From the NCBI GenBank assembly GCA_035570275.1, contig DATMNI010000146.1, positions 1 to 18,071 on the forward strand: 18,071 bases of DNA, given 5' to 3'. Under the pieces are notes generated by a model, which saw nothing but the letters and a program-made list of their open reading frames with translations, was not told where the DNA came from and searched no databases. Of the stretch, positions 6,668 to 12,521 are shown piece after piece. The position numbers and the translations under genes are program-made. Each line of letters starts with the position of its first letter. Positions within the stretch are counted from its first letter, which is position 1. This DNA comes from DATMNI01 sp035570275 (GTDB lineage: Bacteria; Acidobacteriota; Terriglobia; Bryobacterales; Bryobacteraceae).

Positions 6668-6694
6668 CGAGGCCCCGGTTTTCGGGGCCTTTTT
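6668..6694 (+). terminator. Intrinsic terminator after the Lys-rich peptide
   Basis: AGGCCCCG (6670-6677), loop GTTTT, CGGGGCCT (6683-6690), then TTTT and CGTTGTTT. An 8-bp perfect GC stem with a U-tract, 45 bases after the peptide stop. On the minus strand it lies 33 bases beyond the methyltransferase stop but has only a weak T-tract (CGTTTG), so it serves mainly the plus-strand unit. Confidence 0.85.
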
Positions 6695-6726
6695 CGTTGT
6701 TTAAGGCTTTTCCCTCCGCTTTTCCT

Positions 6727-7731
6727 CTACCGTTCGCGCCGCTGCAACAACACCCGGAACGTCTCTCCCATCCCGAACAGAAGCGTCTTGAGCTGCATCC
6801 GCAGGCGCAATTCCTCCGCGGGGCCGCCCGATCCGATCGCCGCCCGGAACCGGTCGGCTTCACCCGCCGCCAACAAAGTCTGGGCCAGCGTTTCGAAGCG
6901 TTCGGTTCGGAGTCCACGGTCCGCGCCGGCTTCCTGAAGCGCGGAGAAGTTGACGTGAGCGGTGATGTCGCGCTCGCCCGGATCGATCAGCACGTCATCG
7001 TGCGCCCGGTGCCTCCGGTATCCCATCAGCGTTCCGTCCGGGAAGCGGATGGACTCCGCCCGCGTGAACCCATAGTCGATGGTGAACAGGTACCCGTCTT
7101 CGAGCGCGGCTGCAATCCGCGCCAGCCACGATAGCACTTTCGAGCCAGCCTCGTACCGGCGGTCTTCCTCCGGCGGCGCCCAGTACCGTCGAAAATAAGC
7201 GGCCAGTTCCTCGTTCACCGCAACGCCAGTCTGCCATTGAAACCGGCCTCCGGCGAACGCCACACGCTGTTCCAGGAACTGCCCGCCTCGATACACCGCC
7301 ACATCCACCGGCAGGGCATCGAAGAACTCGTTGCAAAAAACCACTCCGCGAAATCTCTCCGGTAACACGCCTCGATCGACATCCACCGCAACGTAGCGCC
7401 ATTCGGCAAAGGCGCTAGCCATTTCTTCGCGGCCCGCGCCCAACTCCACCACCGTGAAGTCCGGCGGTTCTCCCATGTCGCGGTAGAGTTGGCGGATGCG
7501 CGCGGCCATCAGGGTTCCGAAGACCGGCTGGATCTGTTCGGCGGTGAAGAAGTCTCCCCCGGCGCCGAACGGATCGCGCGCCCGGCGATAGTAGCCGTGT
7601 TCGGGATGGTAGAGCGCCACATCCATGAAACGGCTGAAGGGTACCGGCCCCTCGCGGCGAATCTCTTCGGCCAACAACAGGCCGGCAGGCGTCATTCCTG
7701 GTGGATAACCAGGTGGATATCCCGGCGTCAT
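6727..7731 (-). CDS. SAM-dependent methyltransferase, MidA/NDUFAF7 family (DUF185)
   Basis: 334 residues from the ATG that overlaps the upstream stop (ATGA) and follows GGAAGGGAGGG. Family hallmarks are GDFFTAEQIQPVFG (59-72), the SAM loop VVELGAG (94-100), FCNEFFDALPVDV (132-144) and 'FTIDYGF' further on. In eukaryotes NDUFAF7/MidA methylates an arginine of a complex I subunit. Bacterial homologues are common, but their substrates are mostly unknown. The SAM loop is followed by REE rather than the usual GxG-rich turn, which is slightly unusual. The first 13 residues (MTPGYPPGYPPGM) are a repeat-derived extension, and the alternative start at 7695 would remove 12 of them. It is co-transcribed with the small unknown gene upstream. 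Confidence 0.85.
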   Translation of the reverse strand: MTPGYPPGYPPGMTPAGLLLAEEIRREGPVPFSRFMDVALYHPEHGYYRRARDPFGAGGDFFTAEQIQPVFGTLMAARIRQLYRDMGEPPDFTVVELGAGREEMASAFAEWRYVAVDVDRGVLPERFRGVVFCNEFFDALPVDVAVYRGGQFLEQRVAFAGGRFQWQTGVAVNEELAAYFRRYWAPPEEDRRYEAGSKVLSWLARIAAALEDGYLFTIDYGFTRAESIRFPDGTLMGYRRHRAHDDVLIDPGERDITAHVNFSALQEAGADRGLRTERFETLAQTLLAAGEADRFRAAIGSGGPAEELRLRMQLKTLLFGMGETFRVLLQRRER

Positions 7732-7734
7732 TCC
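7688..7734 (-). repeat. Direct repeat at the methyltransferase start
   Basis: GGAATGACGCC (minus strand) occurs at 7734-7724 and 7698-7688, a 36-bp offset that is in frame. Both copies contain an ATG. Between them, GGTGGATAxCC (plus strand) is repeated at 12-bp spacing and encodes PGYPPGYP. Either ATG could start the protein, but only the outer one has a good ribosome-binding site. Confidence 0.65.
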
Positions 7735-8033
7735 CTCCCTTCCAGGCTCTGCGGCGTGTGGATGAACATCTCCACCAGGTAATCGTGCATGCAATCGTAG
7801 AGGTACCGCTGAAAGGTCCACGGGAACTGCGAGTGCTCGATGTCGCGCGGATGAACAGGCGCGTAGTACGTGTGCAACGGCAGGCCGGGGTCTTTGAGGG
7901 CATCCTTCAGAGTGATCACCAGTTCGATGGTGCCGTGCTGCTCCCTGGCTGAAAAGTTCAACAGGGCGTGTTGGTACCGGCGCGTTTCGGCCAGGACCTT
8001 TTCCAAAGGCGTCACGGATTCCGGAGGCGTCAC
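7728..8033 (-). CDS. Hypothetical protein, 101 residues, coupled to the MidA-type gene
   Basis: I do not recognise the family. It begins at GTG 8033 or, six codons later, at GTG 8015, because the first codons are a duplication (MTPPES-VTPLEK). The body is soluble, mixed alpha/beta and rich in aromatic residues, for example LHTYYAPVHPRDIEHSQFPW and FQRYLYDCMHDYLVEMF. There is no signal peptide or membrane segment. Its TGA overlaps the methyltransferase ATG (ATGA), so the two are translationally coupled and could act together. No good Shine-Dalgarno is visible before either GTG. The coding call rests on the overlap architecture and a protein-like composition. Confidence 0.65.
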   Translation of the reverse strand: MTPPESVTPLEKVLAETRRYQHALLNFSAREQHGTIELVITLKDALKDPGLPLHTYYAPVHPRDIEHSQFPWTFQRYLYDCMHDYLVEMFIHTPQSLEGRE

Positions 8034-8098
8034 GGACTTATGCTAGCGTGAAATCAAAGCTGCCAGCGTGGAAGCAAAGCTGCCAGCGTGAAATCAAA
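8007..8098. repeat. Two sets of short direct repeats between divergent genes
   Basis: AGGCGTCACGGA occurs at 8007-8018 and 8025-8036, duplicating the GTG start of the minus-strand gene. Next to it, three 20-bp-spaced units run toward the plus-strand gene: GCTAGCGTGAAATCAAA (8042-8058), GCTGCCAGCGTGGAAGCAAA (8059-8078) and GCTGCCAGCGTGAAATCAAA (8079-8098). Units 2 and 3 match at 18 of 20 positions. AGCGTGAAATCAAA is identical in units 1 and 3. The whole divergent spacer consists of these copies. Confidence 0.8.
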
Positions 8099-8099
8099 C

Positions 8100-8696
8100 A
8101 TGGCGCTGCCCCAGACCGTCCGCGTGAAACTCAGTTCCGAAGCCGCCGAGGCCATCTCCATCACGCCCGTGGTGGTGCAGGAACTCCCGCTGCGTGAATT
8201 AGTGGAACACATGCTGGGTGTCACGGGAAAGGACGAGACCCGCATCGGCGAACTCCTGCTGCGGGGTACGCTGGTCTCGGGCGCCTCGCGTTTCCGTTGG
8301 GTAGGGTTGCGGACCGACCTCGACAACCTGCGGGAACTCCTGGCGACTTTCCCGGACCCCGAACCCGGCCGGCCCTTCGCCGCGGAGCGTTGCATCCGCG
8401 CCACCCTGCGAGGCGGCCGCCAGCCCATCGAGATCCCGCGTGACGCGGGCTCGCGCAAATCGCTGTTCCAGCGCGAGAACTTCTGGGACCTGCTGATGGA
8501 GGTGGTCGCGGCCGCCCGCCCCGCCTACTCGGGCTACGGATATCGCGACCGCGCCGACCGCTATCTCCGCGAGTTCACCCACGCCGAAGCCGAGCGCCTC
8601 CGCGACGCCAGCAGTGGGGTGAAGTACAGCACGTTGCGCGACCTGATTCGAACGGTGGCGTTCACCCAAGCCGACCTTCACGTGACGCGGTCGTAG
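8100..8696 (+). CDS. Hypothetical protein, 198 residues
   Basis: The frame opens at GTG 8088 inside the tandem repeat, and the ATG at 8100 (MALPQTVRVKLSSEAAEAIS) is preferred. No clear Shine-Dalgarno is visible for either. The product appears cytoplasmic and basic, with no signal peptide or membrane helix. The N-terminal part (VRVKLSSEAAEAISITPVVVQELPLREL) looks beta/alpha, and the C-terminal part is helical and rich in Arg, Glu and Tyr (SGYGYRDRADRYLREFTHAEAERL written in two halves around residue 150). I recognise no family. It ends 15 bases from the convergent dnaB stop. The tight spacing on both sides and the biased GC-rich codon use support real coding. Confidence 0.65.
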   Translation: MALPQTVRVKLSSEAAEAISITPVVVQELPLRELVEHMLGVTGKDETRIGELLLRGTLVSGASRFRWVGLRTDLDNLRELLATFPDPEPGRPFAAERCIRATLRGGRQPIEIPRDAGSRKSLFQRENFWDLLMEVVAAARPAYSGYGYRDRADRYLREFTHAEAERLRDASSGVKYSTLRDLIRTVAFTQADLHVTRS

Positions 8697-8711
8697 CGCG
8701 GAATGCCTGTG

Positions 8712-10094
8712 CTACTCCTCCGGCAGTTCCCCCGTGTCCTCCGCCCGGTTCTCAAACTTCGTCTGCGCGTGCAGGAAGACCAGATTCACCGTGCCCACCG
8801 GCCCATTCCTCTGCTTGGCCACAATGAGCTCCGCCAACCCCTTCAGGTCCTCGCGGTCGCGATTGTAAACCTCCTCGCGGAAGATGAATCCGACCACATC
8901 GGCATCCTGCTCGATCGATCCCGAGTCGCGCAGATCGCTAAGCTGCGGCCGGTGATCGCCCTGACGCGACTCCACCGCGCGGCTCAACTGGGAAAGCACC
9001 ATCATCGGCACGTTCAGTTCCTTCGCCAGCAACTTCATGCCGCGCGAGAGAGCGCTCACTTCCTGGTTCCGGTTCTCAAAACGCCCGCGCCCGCTCATCA
9101 ACTGCAGGTAGTCCACAATCACCAGGCCGATCTTTCCGCTCTCCGCCTGCAGCCGCCGCAGTTTGGCGTGCATGTCCATCAGGTGCAAGCCGGGAGTGTC
9201 ATCGATGTATAGCGGCGCCTCCACCAGTTGGTGCAACGCCTGATTGAGCTTGCGGCGCTCCTCCTGGGTCAGGAAGCCAGCCCGGAATCTCTGGCTGTCC
9301 ACGCGGGCCACCGAACACAACATGCGGGTGAGCAAAGATTCCTTCGACATTTCGAGCGAGAAAACCGCTACCGTCTTTTTGTCTTCCTTTTTGTCTGCCT
9401 TGCGCAGTGCCACGTGCTGCGCGATATTCAACGCCAGCGCGGTCTTCCCCATCGAAGGACGCGCCGCGAGGATGAACAGATCGCCGCCGTGCATCCCACC
9501 GGTCATCTCATCCAACCTGGTGAAGCCGGTGCTGGTGCCCTGAATACGCTTGCTGGGGTCAAGGAATGCGCTGATGCCTCCCTCGTAGTCGCGCAGGATC
9601 TGGTCGGCGTTCAGCAAGCCGGTCTTGACCCGTTCTTCGCCCAGCTTCAACAGCGTCTCTTCGGCACCGGCCAGGATGTCCGCGGGCTCCTCCTCGCCCA
9701 GCAAACACCGGTTCATCATGTGCTGCGAGGCGAAGATGATGCGCCGCAGCACCGCTTTGTCCTTGACGATATGGATGTAGCTGTCGAGGTTCGGAATCTG
9801 CGGCAGGCCGTCGTCCAGGGAAACCAGGTAGCTCAAGCCGTCGCAGGCTTCGAGCTCGTTGAATTTCATCAACTCGTTGGCGACGGTGATGCGGTCGATC
9901 TTTTCGCCGCGCTCCTGCAGGTCGCCCATGCGCTTGAAAATGCGCCGGTGCTTTTCCAGGCTGAAATCGTCGGCTTCCAGCGTGCCGGCGGCCTGTATAA
10001 AGAAGCTATCCTCCAGCAGAATGGAACCCAGCACGAAGCGCTCAGCATCAACGTTGGTGGGAAGTCCTTTTTCGATCGCGGTGGCGCTGGGCAT
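8712..10094 (-). CDS. dnaB: Replicative DNA helicase
   Basis: 460 residues, full length for DnaB. The N-terminal helical domain (about 10-115, LPTNVDAERFVLGSILLEDS) binds primase. The C-terminal RecA-like motor carries Walker A ARPSMGKT (211-218), the catalytic-Glu motif FSLEMS (245-250), Walker B LVIVDYLQL (324-332), LSQLSRAVE (368-375) and LRDSGSIEQDADVV (388-401). The protein forms the hexameric ring that unwinds DNA at the replication fork. No intein interrupts the usual DnaB intein sites. A basic/acidic insert KADKKEDKK (232-240) sits just before the catalytic-Glu strand. The gene stands alone here, not beside rplI. The promoter is probably at 10109-10137. Confidence 0.96.
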   Translation of the reverse strand: MPSATAIEKGLPTNVDAERFVLGSILLEDSFFIQAAGTLEADDFSLEKHRRIFKRMGDLQERGEKIDRITVANELMKFNELEACDGLSYLVSLDDGLPQIPNLDSYIHIVKDKAVLRRIIFASQHMMNRCLLGEEEPADILAGAEETLLKLGEERVKTGLLNADQILRDYEGGISAFLDPSKRIQGTSTGFTRLDEMTGGMHGGDLFILAARPSMGKTALALNIAQHVALRKADKKEDKKTVAVFSLEMSKESLLTRMLCSVARVDSQRFRAGFLTQEERRKLNQALHQLVEAPLYIDDTPGLHLMDMHAKLRRLQAESGKIGLVIVDYLQLMSGRGRFENRNQEVSALSRGMKLLAKELNVPMMVLSQLSRAVESRQGDHRPQLSDLRDSGSIEQDADVVGFIFREEVYNRDREDLKGLAELIVAKQRNGPVGTVNLVFLHAQTKFENRAEDTGELPEE

Positions 10095-10108
10095 AAACGG
10101 AATGACCT

Positions 10109-10137
10109 AGACTACTCTCACGGGCGCAGACGGTCAA
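10109..10137 (-). promoter_or_regulatory. Candidate dnaB promoter
   Basis: On the minus strand, TTGACC (10137-10132), a 17-bp spacer and TAGTCT (10114-10109). Transcription would start near 10102, only about 8 nt before the dnaB ATG at 10094, so the mRNA may have a very short leader. Confidence 0.45.
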
Positions 10138-10178
10138 CGATTTCCCTTGCGGATAAACCAGACCGGAACTCACAAAGC

Positions 10179-10250
10179 TGTGGACGCTCGAAGTGCTCTG
10201 GAAAGCGGCCGATACGTTCCATTTTCCACAAGCCGCACGACCGTTCCACA
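10179..10250. other. Cluster of DnaA-box-like sequences upstream of dnaB
   Basis: TTTTCCACA (10222-10230, plus strand) fits the DnaA consensus TTWTNCACA exactly. CGTTCCACA (10242-10250) and, on the minus strand, GCGTCCACA (10187-10179) share its TCCACA core. They lie within 72 bp between dnaB and the YetF gene. This could be DnaA-dependent control of dnaB or chance. There is no AT-rich unwinding region or dnaA/dnaN context to suggest an origin. Confidence 0.35.
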
Positions 10251-10357
10251 GGATTTCAACCCTCTTTCCCAGAACATACTCCTCTTTGACTGTTTTGGCA
10301 ACTCTGTCGAATCCTGCGTGTCGGAATCCTGCATAATCGGCAGAGGAGAACTGACGA

Positions 10358-10945
10358 ATGCCCGATTGGCTGTTTTCGCACGGTATGTGGAACGCGACCT
10401 TCGCTCTGGGAGCCCCGATGCTGGAAAAGGTTCTCCGGCCGGTGCTGGTCTACTTCTTCCTGGTGGTGGCTCTCCGCGTCTTTGGCAAGCGGGAACTGGC
10501 GCAGCTCAATCCCTTCGACCTGGTGGTACTGCTCTCGCTTTCCAACACCGTGCAGAACGCCATCATCGGCAACGACAACTCCCTCACCGGCGGCCTGATC
10601 GGCGCTCTGGCGCTTCTGGCCATGAACTACCTGGTGGTGCGTTTCCTCTTCCGCCACCGCCGCCTCGACCAGATTTTCGAGGGCCAGCCCACCACACTGA
10701 TTGAGCACGGCCATATCATCGAGCCCGCGCTCGCCAAGGAACTGCTGACGCGCATAGAGTTGACGACCGTTTTGCATCGGCAGGGCTTTGACAGCCTGGA
10801 GGAAGTGGAGCGCTGCGTCCTCGAACCCGGCGGTACCTTTTACATTCAGCGCAAGATGCCGGCCACGGAAACGGTGGAACACAACGAGGTGATGCGTGCC
10901 CTGCACGAACTCAACGGCAAACTGGATCGGCTGATTCGGCAGTAG
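10358..10945 (+). CDS. YetF/DUF421 family membrane protein
   Basis: 195 residues with a good ribosome-binding site (AGAGGAGA) 7 bases before the ATG. Three N-terminal transmembrane helices (about 25-42, 55-70 and 73-92) include the family signature FGKRELAQLNPFDLVVLLSL (43-62). A cytosolic alpha/beta domain of the YetF type follows (QIFEGQPTTLIEHGHII, then TRIELTTVLHRQGFDSLEEV and 'CVLEPGGTFYIQ'). The Bacillus homologues YetF and YdfS/YkjA are linked to spore-germination or membrane stress phenotypes, but the biochemical role is unknown. It is transcribed divergently from dnaB. A direct repeat GAATCCTGC (10309-10317 and 10324-10332) lies just upstream. Confidence 0.85.
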   Translation: MPDWLFSHGMWNATFALGAPMLEKVLRPVLVYFFLVVALRVFGKRELAQLNPFDLVVLLSLSNTVQNAIIGNDNSLTGGLIGALALLAMNYLVVRFLFRHRRLDQIFEGQPTTLIEHGHIIEPALAKELLTRIELTTVLHRQGFDSLEEVERCVLEPGGTFYIQRKMPATETVEHNEVMRALHELNGKLDRLIRQ

Positions 10946-10946
10946 C

Positions 10947-10965
10947 CGCGACCCTCTGGGTCGCG
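10947..10965 (+). terminator. Possible terminator hairpin after the YetF gene
   Basis: CGCGACCC-TCT-GGGTCGCG begins one base after the stop codon. The stem is a perfect 8 bp, but it is followed by CCTTGAGTTTG rather than a T-run. It may be a weak or factor-dependent terminator or a small dispersed palindrome. Confidence 0.4.
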
Positions 10966-11473
10966 CCTTGAGTTTGTACATTTCTGGGAGACGGTGGGAC
11001 AGACCATCGTCTTTCGTGGTCTGTTGGGATGGGTGTTCCGCCCGCGAAACTTCATGAAAAGCCACGCCAGGCCCCGGGAGATTCCCGCTGGGCGAGGTGG
11101 TTTTTCGACCCTGTCATGCCTCGCCAGACACTCGCAGGTGTAGTTTTGAACGCGGGCCTGGATGGGGAGGCGGTACGCCGGTTCAACCAACTCCACGCGT
11201 GCGTGGTCATGCCAATCACGTCCACGCGATCTCCAACGGGACACTGCAACGCCCACCATCATGCGATGGCTCAATAGAGTGAAAGATGGCAAGGGTCAAG
11301 CGCGGGCTGGGTGACAGACGACACAACCCGATCGTCCCACTTTGGCCCGGCCAGAATGTAGAATCGCGGGTGCTCCAACTCGCGCGCACCATCGCGGCTG
11401 TGATGGTCGCTGGAAAGGCGCACGCCCTCCTCCTCGCCGAGAAGAGTGGCGCGCGCCTGACGCTGAAAGCGTC
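10966..11473. other. About 500 bp without a supportable gene; two related palindromes
   Basis: Several overlapping frames of 60-150 codons exist on both strands, but none has a ribosome-binding site, recognisable domain or protein-like composition. Two imperfect palindromes stand near the edges. The first is ACAGACCA...TGGTCTGT (10999-11006 with 11017-11024), within GTGGGACAGACC. The second is GTGACAGACGAC...TCGTCCCAC (about 11309-11340). In opposite orientation the second resembles the first (GTGGGAC...GTCTGT). The region may be a decayed mobile or repeated element. I cannot identify it. Confidence 0.35.
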
Positions 11474-12007
11474 CTAATGGATCGACGTGACGATCAGCTT
11501 GTCGCCTTCCAGCACACCGTCCGCTTTGGCGTGAATCGGCTTGTTCGCGCTGAGTTCCTTGTTCCACCGCTTATCGTTCTTCAACGCATCCTGCGCGCGC
11601 TGATTCCCCACCAGGTCGAAACGAACCGTCTTGCCGTCGTCCAGCTTCATTCCCAGCACGCTGCTGTTGGCTGTCACTGGACAACTCGCCCCGGAGTCGC
11701 TCATGGACCGATTCGCAGTATTGGATTGGTCGGGAGCCGAGGCCTTCGATGTATCGGATGGCTGTGTTGCTCCGCCGGCGGATGCAGGTGAAGCGCAGGA
11801 CATATCCAACAGGACACCCTTAAAAGTCATCGTCTTCATCTCGGTGAGAGTTGTACTGGCCGACCCGGTGGACGTACCTGTCTTGGCGTCGGGTTGGGTA
11901 TTCGTTGTCTTCTGAGTCTCCTGAGTCGGGGGATTTGGCGGCGGCGTTTGGGCCAGCCCTACTCCCAACGCAATGGACAAAGTCATCATGGATAACGTGG
12001 CTTTCAT
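11474..12007 (-). CDS. Small secreted protein with Pro/Thr/Ser-rich linker
   Basis: 177 residues from ATG 12007, preceded by a perfect Shine-Dalgarno (TAGGAGG, 8-nt spacing). The open frame runs further upstream to 12355, but that part is the decayed VWFA gene, so the shorter start is correct. Residues 1-20 form a signal peptide (MKATLSMMTLSIALGVGLAQ). Residues 21-57 are a low-complexity linker rich in Thr, Pro, Gln and Ser. A small beta-rich domain follows. It begins KTMTFKGVLLDMSCASP (58-74, C71), is interrupted by a second Ser/Ala/Asp-rich stretch, and resumes at SCPVTANSSVLGMKLDDGKT (108-127, C109), ending in GVLEGDKLIVTSIH. C71 and C109 could form a disulfide. Similar short exported proteins are common in Acidobacteria, without known function. 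Confidence 0.75.
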   Translation of the reverse strand: MKATLSMMTLSIALGVGLAQTPPPNPPTQETQKTTNTQPDAKTGTSTGSASTTLTEMKTMTFKGVLLDMSCASPASAGGATQPSDTSKASAPDQSNTANRSMSDSGASCPVTANSSVLGMKLDDGKTVRFDLVGNQRAQDALKNDKRWNKELSANKPIHAKADGVLEGDKLIVTSIH

Positions 12008-12072
12008 GCAAAACCTCCTAGTCTGGCTCTGCTGGAAGACTGTCCCGGGAATAGACGTTTTTCCAGCGTGGA

Positions 12073-12400
12073 TCACGGCCGGGGGTAATAGCCGGACCGC
12101 GTTCCGTACGCTAGCTCCAAGCACGCTGACTTCCACGCGAATGGTGCGGAGTTTCTCATCCTTGTTGAGATCCGACGACGTATAACCAAGCACGTACGCG
12201 GCCTCGTGGACCACCGTTTCGCCTTGCGTACGGCGGCGGCGTAGGCTTTTTTCCAGAAACGCCGAATCGCTTGTGAAATCCTGTACGACGCCGGCCTCTT
12301 CGTTGAAATTGGTACTCTCGGTTGAAATTGGTGATGAAGACACCTCTTCGTCCAAATTGGACGATTTTACTCTCGCGAGAGCGGCACAAGCTACGCGGTC
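12073..12400 (-). pseudogene. Decayed fragment of an acidobacterial VWFA-related domain protein
   Basis: Pieces of one family appear in order but in broken frames. The first is RVKSSNLDEEV, then (after a 2-base insertion) FITNFN, then NFNEEAGVVQDFTSD, EAAYVLGYTSSDLNKDEKLRT and IRVEVSVLGASVR, and finally (after a 1-base shift near 12102) TRSGYYPRP and stop at 12073. The pattern 'NFN..v.vvQDFTSD ... YvLGY...kdg.fR.I.V.v....v.tR.GYY' is that of the VWFA-related Acidobacterial domain (TIGR03436). The roughly 80 residues expected between the FTSD and LGY parts are missing. A direct repeat GTTGAAATTGGT (12302-12313 and 12321-12332) accounts for a 19-bp duplication. Upstream stops show that the N-terminus is lost too. 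No functional product is expected. Confidence 0.75.
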
Positions 12401-12521
12401 CTACTTTTTCTATATGCTCGGGCTGTTGTCGGCGCCGATTTCGAAATGTAGCTTCGGATACCTTACCGGTTTGGCCGGTTTGGGCGGCGGCGATGACCGG
12501 CCGCCAGGGCCTCGGGCGACC

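Noticed and set aside
8042..8098. Three regularly spaced repeats as a mini CRISPR array
   Set aside because: The units abut at 20-bp period without unique spacers, show no palindromic repeat, and no cas genes are near.
10179..10250. Replication origin next to dnaB
   Set aside because: There are only three loose DnaA-like boxes, no AT-rich unwinding region, and no dnaA, dnaN or parAB neighbours.
11029..11567. Transposase or other gene in the 10.9-11.5 kb region
   Set aside because: No DDE, Y1 or serine-recombinase motif, no target-site duplication and no ribosome-binding site could be found in any frame. It was left as an unexplained region.
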